Assembly: GCF_013752535.1 (NCBI RefSeq)
Contig: NZ_CP058348.1
Coordinates: forward strand, 1,426,001-1,490,000
Reading direction: 5' to 3'
Source of the DNA: Bdellovibrio sp. KM01
GTDB taxonomy: Bacteria; Bdellovibrionota; Bdellovibrionia; Bdellovibrionales; Bdellovibrionaceae
DNA length: 64,000 nt
Shown here: positions 7,811 to 17,104 of the stretch, in pieces
Numbering within the stretch: the stretch's first letter is position 1
Layout: the number at the start of each line of letters is the position of its first letter
Translations under genes and position numbers: made by a program
Notes under the pieces: model-generated
What the model was told of the DNA's origin: nothing
Databases searched by the model: none
Seen by the model: the letters and a program-made list of their open reading frames with translations, nothing else

Positions 7811-8311
7811 ATGGAAGCATCTACTGTTCGTATTTCTTATCAGGATAAAGTTAAGTTTTATAAAGAATTGAATTCTGAAGCTGCGGGTATTGCGGAGCGG
7901 GAGTGGTTTGTTAATTTGGCTAATTTTTCTGCGCTTTTGAATCAGCATTTGCCGGAGATTAATTGGGTTGGTTTTTACCTGAACCATAATGGGGAGCTTT
8001 TGCTTTCGTCATTTCAAGGCCTGCCGGCTTGTACTCGTATTAAGATGGGGAAGGGTGTTTGTGGGACTGCTGCGCAGACTTTACAAAGTCAGCTAGTGCC
8101 GGATGTTCATCAGTTTCCGGGGCATATAGCTTGTGATGCTCGGTCGCGTAGCGAGGTTGTGATTCCACTAGTCTTGGGGGATCGTCTGTTGGGTGTGCTT
8201 GATATTGATTCGCCTCATTTGAATCGTTTTGATTTGGAAGATGTGAAGGGACTTGAGGATTTTGCTCGCATCTTGCTTGAGAAGACGGTGTGGCCGATTT
8301 CGTTTGCTTAA
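7811..8311 (+). CDS. msrC: Free methionine-(R)-sulfoxide reductase, GAF-domain
   Basis: 166 residues forming a single GAF domain with the fRMsr signature: GKGVCGTAA, then VPDVHQFPGHIACDARSRSEVVIP, carrying two of the family's active-site Cys, and NWVGFYL near the start. The enzyme reduces free Met-R-sulfoxide using thioredoxin and protects against oxidants in the cytoplasm. ATG 7811 is chosen because the frame upstream (to 7709) runs into the palindromic repeat and has no family match. Codon use is conspicuously T/G-rich and C-poor compared with neighbours. It converges on the diguanylate cyclase gene across a shared terminator. Confidence 0.93.
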   Translation: MEASTVRISYQDKVKFYKELNSEAAGIAEREWFVNLANFSALLNQHLPEINWVGFYLNHNGELLLSSFQGLPACTRIKMGKGVCGTAAQTLQSQLVPDVHQFPGHIACDARSRSEVVIPLVLGDRLLGVLDIDSPHLNRFDLEDVKGLEDFARILLEKTVWPISFA

Positions 8312-8321
8312 ATGTTGAAAT

Positions 8322-8353
8322 AAAAAAGGCCGGTTTGTACCGGCCTTTTTTTT
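8322..8353. terminator. Bidirectional Rho-independent terminator
   Basis: A perfect stem AAGGCCGGT / ACCGGCCTT with loop TTGT, an A-run before and a T-run after. It lies between the convergent msrC and diguanylate cyclase genes and can serve both. Confidence 0.93.
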
Positions 8354-8356
8354 GAG

Positions 8357-9469
8357 TTATGCGACTCTTTTGATTCCTGGAGGGTTTGCGACAGTGTATT
8401 TGTTGCGGCCCGTTTGTTTCGAGGCATAAAGGGCCTCGTCGACTCTTTTATACCAGCCGTCGGGAGTTTCTCCGGCTTCAAGTTGGGCTATTCCTAAAGA
8501 CACTGTAAAGCGGATTTCTAGGTTTCCGTGAACAAAAACTTCCTTGCGGATTCTTGCCATGCATTCATCGACCATTTTGATCGCTTGTTGGGTGTCACAG
8601 CCAGGAAGGATCACAGCGAATTCTTCACCGCCCAGGCGGGCTACGAAGTCTTCTTCGCGGGCGAAGCTTTCTTGTAGCAGGCGCACGCATTGTTGAAGAA
8701 CGAAGTCTCCGATATCATGGCCATAGGCATCGTTAATTTTTTTAAAGAAGTCGATATCGAATAGCAGCATCGTCACCGGATCGTGGTCCAGCTGATTGAT
8801 CTGGATGTAGCGTTTTACTTGCTCATCGAAACTTTTACGATTGTGGGCTCCTGTTAAATGGTCAGAGCGCATGGTGCGATTTGCTTCCATCAATTGCTTT
8901 TTTACTGTGGAAAGGCTTTTCTTAACCGTTTCCATACGTTTTGAACGGCGTTCGTTCGAAGACGTTTGATGCTTTAAATAAAAATCGATAAATTCGCGGG
9001 ATTTTGCGCGCAAGTCTTCAATAGAATTTGATTCTACGGCCTCACGCAGTTGTGCCAGGCTGTTGTTCACTTGCCCTTCAGATGTGGCTTCGGCAGCGAC
9101 CTCTTCACCAAGATTATCTGCGAAGTCCCAGATGATGCGCTTAAAATCATCAAAGGTGTTTTGCACGTAGGTCGTTTCATCAATACGATAGCTTGAAATG
9201 AACTGACGGAAACGGAAAAGAGCGCTTTCCAGTTCTTCACCTTCCAAAGTCATGAGCTCTTTGGCAACGGTATCCAGCTTCGCGCGCACTTTGCGAATCG
9301 AGTGATTTTGCACTTCGAATAAGTTTTTGTTATAGACATCCAAGATGTACAACAACGTCGCGCGATCTTCGGATAACGTTGGCTTATGGTCACTTTTGGT
9401 TTTAGCGTGACCCTCAGAGCCCCAGTCCATGTCCAACTGATCAACCAGCTTTTTCATCCACTGTTTCAA
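8357..9469 (-). CDS. Diguanylate cyclase (GGDEF) with retained I-site
   Basis: 370 residues. The C-terminal third is a GGDEF domain beginning at DHLTGAHNRKSFDEQ; the active-site GGEEF is at residues 280-284, preceded by the product-inhibition I-site RxxD (REED, 271-274) at the canonical five-residue distance. It should make cyclic di-GMP from two GTP and be feedback inhibited. The N-terminal ~190 residues are predicted helical, without signal or membrane segment, and I do not recognise a sensor domain, so the protein looks cytoplasmic. PilZ-type receivers of the signal occur elsewhere in this window (35407 and 53834). Divergent from the Rieske reductase gene with about 220 bases between. Confidence 0.93.
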   Translation of the reverse strand: MKQWMKKLVDQLDMDWGSEGHAKTKSDHKPTLSEDRATLLYILDVYNKNLFEVQNHSIRKVRAKLDTVAKELMTLEGEELESALFRFRQFISSYRIDETTYVQNTFDDFKRIIWDFADNLGEEVAAEATSEGQVNNSLAQLREAVESNSIEDLRAKSREFIDFYLKHQTSSNERRSKRMETVKKSLSTVKKQLMEANRTMRSDHLTGAHNRKSFDEQVKRYIQINQLDHDPVTMLLFDIDFFKKINDAYGHDIGDFVLQQCVRLLQESFAREEDFVARLGGEEFAVILPGCDTQQAIKMVDECMARIRKEVFVHGNLEIRFTVSLGIAQLEAGETPDGWYKRVDEALYASKQTGRNKYTVANPPGIKRVA

Positions 9470-9692
9470 CTTGCGCCTCCGCTTACACTCCGACTCCCGT
9501 CGGAATAAATATCATCATTTCTATTTCGGAAAATACGAGCCGAATATTAACGATTTCCCGACGCTGGTCCGGCAGATTCTCACAATGATACAGGTCTGGT
9601 TGGTGCTTTTTCGCAACGATGTGAAGCTTTGCTCAAGTCCTTACAACAAGAAGTCTAAAGTAATCTGGAACTGACAAAAAAGGAGTCACTTC

Positions 9693-11297
9693 ATGGGAAC
9701 AAGTGCGCAGGTTTCCGGCCCTGATTTTACCAAAGGTGTTTCAGCTGAAGTTCTGAAAGATGGAGAAACTCTGTTGGGACACGTTGGTGATAAGGCGGTT
9801 CTTTTAGTAAAGGTGGAGGGCGAGGTCTACGCCATCGGTGCTAACTGCACCCATTACGGAGGGCCGTTAAATCAAGGACTCCTTTACGGTCATCATATTC
9901 ACTGTCCCTGGCATCATTCCAGCTTCAATGTGAAAACAGGCGAGGCTGAAAAAGCGCCTGCTCTTGTTCCGCTTTCATGTTGGAGCACGGAAGTCCGTGA
10001 TGACAAGGTTTTTGTGACTGGCAAAAAAACCATTCCTCACCCGGTATTGCGGGGAACTGAAAGTCAGCACATCGTGATCATCGGTGCTGGTGCTGCTGGC
10101 ACGGCTTGCGCAGTGATGCTTCGTCGTCAGGGATTTGCCGGGACCATTCAAATGGTCAGTCATGATGATTCACTTCCTTACGATCGTCCAAATTTATCCA
10201 AAGACTATTTGGCCGGCACGGCCCCTGAAGAGTGGTTGCCGATTATAAAGAGTTCGTTTTTTGATAAAAATAAAATTCAGCTCAATCTCAATGTTTCTGC
10301 CGTTGAGATTGATGTGGATCAAAAGGCGGTGCAGTTGTCAGATGGTCGCACGCTTTACTTTGATAAACTTTTGCTGGCAACAGGAGGGGAGCCTATTGCA
10401 CCACCGATTGTGGGAATAGAAAGCAAGAATGTATTCATGCTTAGAACTTTGAAAGACTGCCGTCGCATTATTGAGAAATGTGGGGAATCAAAATCCGTGG
10501 CGGTGGTGGGAGCAGGATTCATTGGTCTGGAAGTTGCGGCTTCATTAAAGCAGCGGGGTATTGATGTTCATGTTATTGCTCCTGAAGAAATGCCTTTGAT
10601 GAAAACTTTGGGAATTCACGTCGGAAGCTATCTGAAAAAAGCCCATGAATCCCATGGTGTGCATTTTCATTTGGGAAAAACTGTCAAGGAAGTCAAAGAA
10701 GACTCTGTGATATTGGATGATGGTTCGACTATTGCCTGTGATTTTGTTGTCGTGGGAGTGGGGATTAAACCCAATTTATCGTTGGCTCGACAAGCTGGAT
10801 GTGAGATTGAGCAAGGTGTATTGGTGAATGAATATTTAGAAACCAGTGTTCCCGGAATCTATGCCGCCGGAGATATCGCGCGATGGCCGGACCCTCGCAG
10901 TCTGCGTCCCATCCGTGTGGAACATTGGGAGGTCGCTGAACGTCACGGTCAGGTTGTTGCCTCCAATATGCTGGGAGCTCGAAGTAAATATCTGGATGTG
11001 CCGTTTTTCTGGACTCAGCAGTATGACAAAATCGTCTGTTATATTGGTTTTTCTGATCGTTTTGATCGCATGGAACTTTTAGGTGATCCGGGCAAAGACG
11101 ATTTTGCGGTGATTTACTATGAAGATGATCGGGTCGCAGCCTTTATGACCGTGGGGCGTGATTTGGAAAATCTCAAAGTCGAGCAAGCTTTGCAGCGGAT
11201 TGACTATCGCAAGGTGGAAGAGCTTATCGCCGATTACGAACATCACCTGAAAAAACCACAAAAGCCTTTGCCCAACTATTTCGAGCCAAGTCCTTAA
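9693..11297 (+). CDS. AIF-like FAD/NAD(P)H reductase with N-terminal Rieske domain
   Basis: 534 residues. An N-terminal Rieske [2Fe-2S] domain carries both ligand boxes: C52-T-H54 in NCTHYGGPLNQG and C71-PW-H74 in CPWHHSSF. Next is a pyridine nucleotide-disulfide reductase fold with the FAD-binding VIIGAGAAGTACAV (about residue 130), the NAD-binding VAVVGAGFIGLEVAAS, the GIYAAGDIARWPD flavin motif, and a reductase C-terminal domain. This matches AIFM3/ferredoxin-reductase-like proteins that move electrons between NAD(P)H and an iron-sulfur partner; the physiological partner is unknown. AAAGGAG precedes ATG 9693. Convergent with ppk2, with a four-base tail overlap. Confidence 0.93.
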   Translation: MGTSAQVSGPDFTKGVSAEVLKDGETLLGHVGDKAVLLVKVEGEVYAIGANCTHYGGPLNQGLLYGHHIHCPWHHSSFNVKTGEAEKAPALVPLSCWSTEVRDDKVFVTGKKTIPHPVLRGTESQHIVIIGAGAAGTACAVMLRRQGFAGTIQMVSHDDSLPYDRPNLSKDYLAGTAPEEWLPIIKSSFFDKNKIQLNLNVSAVEIDVDQKAVQLSDGRTLYFDKLLLATGGEPIAPPIVGIESKNVFMLRTLKDCRRIIEKCGESKSVAVVGAGFIGLEVAASLKQRGIDVHVIAPEEMPLMKTLGIHVGSYLKKAHESHGVHFHLGKTVKEVKEDSVILDDGSTIACDFVVVGVGIKPNLSLARQAGCEIEQGVLVNEYLETSVPGIYAAGDIARWPDPRSLRPIRVEHWEVAERHGQVVASNMLGARSKYLDVPFFWTQQYDKIVCYIGFSDRFDRMELLGDPGKDDFAVIYYEDDRVAAFMTVGRDLENLKVEQALQRIDYRKVEELIADYEHHLKKPQKPLPNYFEPSP

Positions 11298-12106
11298 AGA
11301 TGTTTCAGTTCCTTTTTAATTTTCGCCAGAGTTTTTCCGTCAAAGACTGGTAAGACCGGATTTAGTTTTTCCAGCCTTTCGAGCAAAATCGAGGAGATAA
11401 TAAGATTTCTTAAATTCTTATCATCTGCCGGTACGATAAACCAGGGGCGGTCGGTGTGGTGAGTGTCCTGAATCACTTCACCGTAGGCTGTTTGATAATC
11501 GCTCCAATGGCGTCTTTCTGTTAAATCGCTCAGTTCAAACTTCCAGTGCTTTTCGGGGTTTTCGATTCGCTCGCGCAGCCGCAATGCCTGTTCCTTGCGG
11601 CTGATATGCAGAAAGAACTTTAAAATGGTGACACCTTCACGAACCAGCATTTTTTCAAAGGCATTCACATCGGAAATGCGATCTTTAACTTGTTTAAGTG
11701 GGATGGTTTTATGAACCAAAGGCACGATCAGGTCTTCGTAATGGCTGCGGTTAAAAATCACCATTTCCCCGCGCTCCGGAGTCTGTTTGTGAACGCGCCA
11801 CAAATAGTCGTGGCGCATTTCGATTTCAGTCGGTCTTTTAAAGGACACAACACGCAATCCTTGAGGATTTGTGGCAGAAAAAACGTGCTTAACGGTGCCA
11901 TCTTTACCCGACGTGTCCAGCCCCTGCAAAATGATCAAAACCTTGTGCTTTGATTCTGCAAAAATCAACTCCTGCACGCGTCCGAGTTTTTCACTGATCA
12001 ATTCAAATTCTGACTTTAAAGCCTTGTTTGAAACTTCCTTGGCTTCCCCAGTCGAGACTTTGGCAAGATTTTTTGATGTCGGGTAAAAATGCTTTTCTTT
12101 TATCAT
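11294..12106 (-). CDS. ppk2: Polyphosphate kinase 2 family (PPK2)
   Basis: 270 residues with the PPK2 Walker A-type motif in LQGLDTSGKDGTVKHV (about 58-72), the SFKRPTEIEMRHDYLWRVHK block, and GEMVIFNRSHYEDLIVP, where the Arg and Asp form the lid/Walker B region. The family transfers phosphate from polyphosphate to nucleotides (NMP or NDP). The sequence pattern matches the PPK2 polyphosphate:nucleotide phosphotransferase group, but class and preferred nucleotide cannot be fixed by eye. It starts four bases after the osmC stop on the same strand, suggesting a two-gene stress operon. Confidence 0.93.
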   Translation of the reverse strand: MIKEKHFYPTSKNLAKVSTGEAKEVSNKALKSEFELISEKLGRVQELIFAESKHKVLIILQGLDTSGKDGTVKHVFSATNPQGLRVVSFKRPTEIEMRHDYLWRVHKQTPERGEMVIFNRSHYEDLIVPLVHKTIPLKQVKDRISDVNAFEKMLVREGVTILKFFLHISRKEQALRLRERIENPEKHWKFELSDLTERRHWSDYQTAYGEVIQDTHHTDRPWFIVPADDKNLRNLIISSILLERLEKLNPVLPVFDGKTLAKIKKELKHL

Positions 12107-12110
12107 TTAT

Positions 12111-12557
12111 CTAGTGTGTGGCGCGCATTTCACCTTCGTCAAGTGTTGCATCTAAAGAGATTTCTGTATCAAGCAAACGGGAAACCGGGCAGTTGTTTTT
12201 GGCATCTTCGGCAATGGTTTTAAATTGGTTTTGATCGATACCCGGAATTTTAGCGCGCAACACTAGGTTGGAATGAGTGATCACCCAGTCGCTGCCATTT
12301 TTTTCGATGCTAACAGCGGCGTTGACGTTGATAGTCTCTGCGTTGAATCCTTTTTGGCCTAAAGCAGCACTAAACGCCATCGCAAAACAGGAGGAATGGG
12401 CGGCGGCGATCAATTCCTCGGGATTTGTCCCTTTTTCGGTTCCGAAACGACGACCGAAGGAATAGGGTGTTTTATTAAGAGCGCCACTTTCAGTGGAGAT
12501 CTCACCCAGTCCCTGTTGAATATTACCCTTCCATTGAACCGATGCTTTTCTTTCCAT
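12111..12557 (-). CDS. osmC: OsmC-family peroxiredoxin
   Basis: 148 residues, the normal length for OsmC/Ohr. The peroxidatic Cys57 is in AHSSCFAMAFS and the resolving Cys123 in NNCPVSRLL; N-terminal KTPYSFGRRFG and GTNPEELIAAA match OsmC rather than Ohr. It reduces organic hydroperoxides in the cytoplasm, usually with dihydrolipoamide-type donors. AGGAGG sits just upstream of ATG 12557. It is followed closely by ppk2 on the same strand. Confidence 0.93.
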   Translation of the reverse strand: MERKASVQWKGNIQQGLGEISTESGALNKTPYSFGRRFGTEKGTNPEELIAAAHSSCFAMAFSAALGQKGFNAETINVNAAVSIEKNGSDWVITHSNLVLRAKIPGIDQNQFKTIAEDAKNNCPVSRLLDTEISLDATLDEGEMRATH

Positions 12558-12644
12558 ATTAAACCTCCTGTTGTGATCCTCAAGAATAAAAGGGAAAGGG
12601 GGAGACGTTGACCGCTGCCTGAACTATTTGTTAAAGATCAATCC

Positions 12645-13190
12645 ATGACAGGAACACCAAGAAAAATTGCAGTGATCGGAAATGCGGGAGCAGGTAAAAC
12701 TGTATTGTCGCGTCGATTAGCACAGCTTTATCACATTCCAATCACGCATGTGGATTCTATCCAGTTTGTGGAGGGAATGAAGATTCGACCTCATAAGGAA
12801 TCTATTGCTCTTTTGTCCGATATTCAAAATCAACTGACCTGGATCATCGATGGATATGGTCCTTTGGATATCATCGAAAAGCGTTTTCAGTTGGCTGATA
12901 AAATTGTTTTGATCGATTTTCCGTTGTGGCGTCATTATTGGTGGGCGACAAAACGCCAAATTCAAAACCTCTGGTCTCCACGTAAAGAATTGCCCCTGGG
13001 ATGTTCAGAGCTTTCCTGGGAACACACCAAGAAACTTTATAAAACCATCGGTAACGTGCACCGCTTAATGCGACCCGAGCTTTTGCGAATTTTGAGTCGC
13101 GAGCAGCATCAAGGAAAAGTCGTGGTGATCCGTAATCTTTCTCAACTAAAACGTATTTCCCAATTCGGTTTTGTTGAGGGTGGCCTTTGA
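12645..13190 (+). CDS. P-loop kinase-like protein (FlaR/topology-modulation type)
   Basis: 181 residues with Walker A GNAGAGKT at 12-19, THVDSIQF as a Walker B-like/substrate position, and WIIDGYGPLDIIEKR and DKIVLIDFPLWRHYWWATKR, the arrangement of small adenylate-kinase-like proteins often annotated FlaR or 'topology modulation protein'. The true substrate is unknown and the FlaR name should not be taken as evidence of DNA topology work. It stands alone between divergent osmC and the downstream histidine kinase. Confidence 0.85.
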   Translation: MTGTPRKIAVIGNAGAGKTVLSRRLAQLYHIPITHVDSIQFVEGMKIRPHKESIALLSDIQNQLTWIIDGYGPLDIIEKRFQLADKIVLIDFPLWRHYWWATKRQIQNLWSPRKELPLGCSELSWEHTKKLYKTIGNVHRLMRPELLRILSREQHQGKVVVIRNLSQLKRISQFGFVEGGL

Positions 13191-13255
13191 CATCACTCCC
13201 TTAAGGAAGTTTGAATTCATTTGGGTAGGGAGTTTCTGACGCGTACACTGGTTGT

Positions 13256-14662
13256 ATGAGCCCAAACTTATACATTGTTGTCCTGGTTTTTTCCGGCACC
13301 ATGCTGGTGAATGTCTTAACCTCTGCCGCCCTCTGGTACATCCATGGGAATCGCATCTTTGGCTATATTACTTTAAGCTGGGTGATCACTTCGATTAACT
13401 TTTTCCTGCAAAGCCAGTTCGTGGGTTACGACTATAAAATGCTTTTAGCATTTAGTTTTTATTTATTGGCTAGTTGGGTCTATTACGAAATCACATCGGC
13501 TCTTTTAGTAAAACCCGATCGGCGCTCCTGGGTTTATACCATACCGGTGACACTGGTGATTCTGGGGCTTGTCACGTTACGCCTTACTCATTCCTTCCGT
13601 TTTGCTTCGATCTTTTCTGCCATTGCGATTGCAATGCCGCTTCTTTGTGCTGCGCTGAAAGCCCGTAACGCCAAGGAGTCCCGTGGGGACACCAAGGGGT
13701 TTAAAATTCTTGCTTTGCTTTTAGTCTTGCTGGCCATTCACTATCTGGACTATCCGTTCCTGCGACAAAGTGAAACCGGCGCGGTCTTTGGATTTACGTT
13801 TGCCTTTCTGTTAACTTTCGCGTTTTCCATCTTTTTTCCCAGTTTCCTTTTATGGCAGTTGGCGGCGGAGTACAGTGGTCGTTTACAAGGGGAAGTGACC
13901 AAGCAAACCAAAGAGCTGGTTGATTTGGATAATCGCAATAAGGCTCTGATTTCCATTTTAATTCACGATCTTGCGACTCCCGTCACCACGGCGATGATGT
14001 CGTTAAATAAAATTGAAGACGGCGATGCCCCGGTGATGCAAAGACTTAGCAAATCCTTGCGCTATATCATGACGACGATTGAAAAAGTTCGTGAACTTCA
14101 AGCGGTCACTTCAGGTAAAAAGAATTTGGATCTGAAAGTGGCAGATCCTGCGATTGCCGCCCACAACGCCGTTCAATATTATGCCGAGCAATTGGCTGCG
14201 CAAAATTTGACGGTGCGCTTTATGGATGAGCGCAAAAATCCACAATCAGCGGTGATGATTGACTCGCAGTTATTGCAGGCTCAGATTATTGGCAACCTGA
14301 TCAGTAATGCGATCAAATTCTCTCCGCGCGGGGAAGAAATTGTCGTCAGATTCAGCGATGATTTTCGCTATGTCTATATCGAAGTTATAGATTTCGGTAT
14401 TGGAATCCCAGCAAACATCGCCCCGAAAATATTCTCTTTCAGTGGGGCTACGACTCGTATTGGGCTTCATAACGAAAAAGGAACGGGTTTTGGCCTTCCT
14501 TTGGTGAAGGCCTATGTGGATATGATGAATGGGCGTATCGAATTTAAAACGAGCTACAAGGACCCATCGTTTTCGCGCACCGTGGGGGTTTGTATGCGTG
14601 TTAGATTTCCTTTGGTCGTGCAGCAACCGCTTCTTTCGGAACGACGGGAGAGGGAGTTGTAA
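13256..14662 (+). CDS. Membrane sensor histidine kinase
   Basis: 468 residues. The first ~205 contain about six or seven hydrophobic segments (e.g. residues 4-28, 37-54, 62-80, 96-110, 150-166, 180-203), a polytopic sensor I cannot match to a named domain. A short linker leads to the phosphoacceptor box ILIHDLATPVT with His237, then the ATPase domain: N box IGNLISNAIKFS, G1 VIDFGIGIP, and G2 GTGFGLPLVKAYV. No receiver is encoded next to it; the nearest lies at 15405. Its 3' end overlaps the convergent gene at 14601 by 62 bases. Confidence 0.9.
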   Translation: MSPNLYIVVLVFSGTMLVNVLTSAALWYIHGNRIFGYITLSWVITSINFFLQSQFVGYDYKMLLAFSFYLLASWVYYEITSALLVKPDRRSWVYTIPVTLVILGLVTLRLTHSFRFASIFSAIAIAMPLLCAALKARNAKESRGDTKGFKILALLLVLLAIHYLDYPFLRQSETGAVFGFTFAFLLTFAFSIFFPSFLLWQLAAEYSGRLQGEVTKQTKELVDLDNRNKALISILIHDLATPVTTAMMSLNKIEDGDAPVMQRLSKSLRYIMTTIEKVRELQAVTSGKKNLDLKVADPAIAAHNAVQYYAEQLAAQNLTVRFMDERKNPQSAVMIDSQLLQAQIIGNLISNAIKFSPRGEEIVVRFSDDFRYVYIEVIDFGIGIPANIAPKIFSFSGATTRIGLHNEKGTGFGLPLVKAYVDMMNGRIEFKTSYKDPSFSRTVGVCMRVRFPLVVQQPLLSERREREL

Positions 14663-15335
14663 AGATCGCGCGCTGTTTGTACCAGGACGTAAACATCAAA
14701 TGGAACCACTCAAAAACCTCCAGCACAATCATGGCTGCAACTTTAGTCTCCTCTGGGGTTAAATCTAATTCATTTAGGTTTAACTGATGTGTCTCATCGA
14801 TCCAGCTGCCTTGAGCATGGCTGGCTTCCTCAAAGAAGTGATGATCACCAAAGTATTTCAGTGCTTCCGGTGAATGTGAATCAGAGGCCCGAACTGCTTC
14901 AATAAATACCGCAAAGGCGAGCTCCAGGCATTCGATCATCAGGAGACGCACACCGGGGCTGGTTTTTTGAAACGTTAGTGACATTAGCTTATAAGTTGCC
15001 TGACGTACACGCCAATTGTCGTTGGACCAAATTTGCCGAAGAGCTGTGGTGGTCTTTGTACCCCAGGCACTTTGGCCGATATTCAAAGTTTCTAAGTCCT
15101 CTAAAAAAAGTTGCCAGTGTTCCAAGTCTTCTTTGCAGTGATGATTGACAGCTTTTTCCAAAGTTGTGGTGGCTTGGGGATATTCCAGATTTAAGAGCAA
15201 ATCCTTGAATCCCAGGACGAAGAAACTCATCGCGGGCGCAAAGGAGAGAGGTGTCTGAGAAGAGCGTATCCAGTGTATCAATACATGCTCATTCAATTTA
15301 CTTTTTTCCGCGAACAGCATTTTGTTAAAATCCAT
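14601..15335 (-). CDS. Haem-oxygenase-like iron-containing redox enzyme family protein
   Basis: 244 residues, almost wholly helical. HCKEDLEHWQLFLEDLETL and HHFFEEASHAQGSW place Glu/His pairs as in the haem-oxygenase-like diiron (HDO/TenA-like) fold, often annotated 'iron-containing redox enzyme'. No signal or membrane segment. Substrate unknown; the diiron role is inference from the E...H spacing. It starts divergently from the receiver gene at 15405, and its 3' end overlaps the convergent histidine kinase gene by 62 bases. Confidence 0.75.
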   Translation of the reverse strand: MDFNKMLFAEKSKLNEHVLIHWIRSSQTPLSFAPAMSFFVLGFKDLLLNLEYPQATTTLEKAVNHHCKEDLEHWQLFLEDLETLNIGQSAWGTKTTTALRQIWSNDNWRVRQATYKLMSLTFQKTSPGVRLLMIECLELAFAVFIEAVRASDSHSPEALKYFGDHHFFEEASHAQGSWIDETHQLNLNELDLTPEETKVAAMIVLEVFEWFHLMFTSWYKQRAIFTTPSPVVPKEAVAARPKEI

Positions 15336-15404
15336 TTGTACTCCGGTTGCAAAGTGAAAGTGTTCAGATCAATCTAGTGTGTAACTCCTTAAAGGATGCA
15401 ACAT

Positions 15405-15830
15405 ATGCCGCAGAAAATGAATCTCCTGGTGGTCGAGGATGATCGGGACCTGGGAGAGATGATCGTCGATTCTTTGAAGGACCTTTTTCAAAGGGTTGAA
15501 TTCACAACGAACTTTGAAAAGGCTTTGGAGATCCTTATAGCCTTACAACCTGACGTCATTGTTACAGATCAAAATATCGAAGGCGGCTTTGGTATTGCCT
15601 TGGTTGCGCATGCGAAAGAAAAAAATATGAACACTGTTGCCATTATACAAACTGGGAACCCGTCTTTGGAATTGCAGTCGGAGGCGGCGCGCTTGGGAGG
15701 GGTTGAAATTATTGAAAAGCCTTTCGATGCGCAACTTTTACATCTGCGCGTTTCGCAATTGATTATGGTCGAAGGCATGCGTCGGGAAATGGAGAAATCT
15801 TCTGACAATGTGATCCGGGGATTTCAATAG
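15405..15830 (+). CDS. Single-domain response regulator (CheY-like)
   Basis: 141 residues. The receiver fold starts at MNLLVVEDDRDLGE with the acidic pair, phosphoacceptor Asp55 in VIVTDQNIEGG, a switch Thr in AIIQTGNP, and Lys in IIEKPFD. ATG 15405 is preferred over 15396, since AAAGGA (15391-15396) sits eight bases upstream of it. No output domain, so it acts by protein interaction or phosphotransfer. It opens the cluster receiver, PAS kinase, receiver, hybrid kinase. Confidence 0.9.
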   Translation: MPQKMNLLVVEDDRDLGEMIVDSLKDLFQRVEFTTNFEKALEILIALQPDVIVTDQNIEGGFGIALVAHAKEKNMNTVAIIQTGNPSLELQSEAARLGGVEIIEKPFDAQLLHLRVSQLIMVEGMRREMEKSSDNVIRGFQ

Positions 15831-15937
15831 AATGTGTAATTAAATTAAATAAGTGATTGTGTATTTTGTTAGGAGCCAGACATTGTAACTGGCGGGCGAA
15901 AAATTCCTCTGTCAATTTATATGACAGGAGACGATTC

Positions 15938-17104
15938 ATGGAAACTAATAGAGAATCTGTTGCTCGCACCGAAAACATCAATTTCAAATCCGACAACACA
16001 AAATTCAATATTATCGTGGATTCGGTTCCTAACGGACTGATCGTTGTCGATATCCGTGGTGAAATTCTGATGTGTAATTCAGAGATGGAAAAAATGTTTG
16101 GTTATGACAATGGTGAATTGATTGGACAAAGCCTTGAGATTCTTGTGCCGCGCGAAGTGAGGACAAATCATGTTGGTTTGCGCAGCGGATTTTTTGAACA
16201 TCCCTCGAAACGTCAAATGGGTGCCGGACGAGACCTTCGTGGCGTGCGCAAGGACGGAAGTGAGATTCCGGTTGAAATTGGTTTAAATCCTCTTGCGACC
16301 GAACAGGGAAATTTCGTCGTTGCGTCTGTCGTAGATATTACGGAACGAAAAAAATTAGATTTGATGTTGATTAAGGCTTACGAAGAGGTGCAGCAAAAAA
16401 ATCTTGAGATGGAGCAATTTGTTTATACGGTTTCCCATGATCTGAAGGCACCTTTGGTCACAAGCAGTTCATATATTTCTTTTTTGCGAGAAGATCTTCA
16501 GGCGGGAAGATATAAAGACTTAATGGATTCATTGGAACGGGTTGAGAAAGCCAATAAAAAGATGCATGAATTGATTTACGACCTTTTACAGCTTTCACGC
16601 ACCTCGCGCATGGAACTACGGGTATCCTCAATTAATTTGTCTCAATTAATCAATGAAATAAAAAAAGATTTGCGTGATCAACTTGCAGAAAGAATAACAG
16701 ATTTAATTGTTCCCGAAAATCTACCAGTGGTTCAAGGGGATCCTAAACGTATTGCCCAGGTTTTTGAAAATCTGATTATTAATGGTTTAAAGTATGCAGC
16801 ACTGAATGATCACAATGTGATCGAGATCCTTTATAAGGAAACGGAGAGTGAATGGCAGGTCGGCGTCAAAGACAATGGCCCCGGAATCCCTGCGCAATAT
16901 CATAAAAAGATTTTTGCCCTCTTTCAGCGTTTAGATAATCAAAAGGAAGGGACGGGGGTTGGTTTGACGATTGTCTCTCGAATAATGGGTTTGCATGGGG
17001 GGCACGCCTGGGTTGAATCCGAACCCGGCCAGGGCGCAACATTTTGGGTGAGTTTTCCAAAAAATCCGACGTTCCCCAAGGAGAACCATGATGGAATCCA
17101 CTGA
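15938..17104 (+). CDS. PAS-domain histidine kinase
   Basis: 388 residues from ATG 15938, preceded by AGGAG (15926-15930); an in-frame ATG at 15857 lacks such a site. One PAS domain spans about 22-135 (IIVDSVPNGLIVVD...MEKMFGYDNGELIGQ...VVDITERK). A short coiled coil leads to the HisKA box VYTVSHDLKAPLV with His167, then ATPase motifs NLIINGLKYA, VKDNGPGIP, FALFQR, and GTGVGLTIV. No membrane segment, so a soluble kinase. The stop overlaps the start of the next receiver gene by 17 bases, indicating coupled expression. Confidence 0.92.
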   Translation: METNRESVARTENINFKSDNTKFNIIVDSVPNGLIVVDIRGEILMCNSEMEKMFGYDNGELIGQSLEILVPREVRTNHVGLRSGFFEHPSKRQMGAGRDLRGVRKDGSEIPVEIGLNPLATEQGNFVVASVVDITERKKLDLMLIKAYEEVQQKNLEMEQFVYTVSHDLKAPLVTSSSYISFLREDLQAGRYKDLMDSLERVEKANKKMHELIYDLLQLSRTSRMELRVSSINLSQLINEIKKDLRDQLAERITDLIVPENLPVVQGDPKRIAQVFENLIINGLKYAALNDHNVIEILYKETESEWQVGVKDNGPGIPAQYHKKIFALFQRLDNQKEGTGVGLTIVSRIMGLHGGHAWVESEPGQGATFWVSFPKNPTFPKENHDGIH

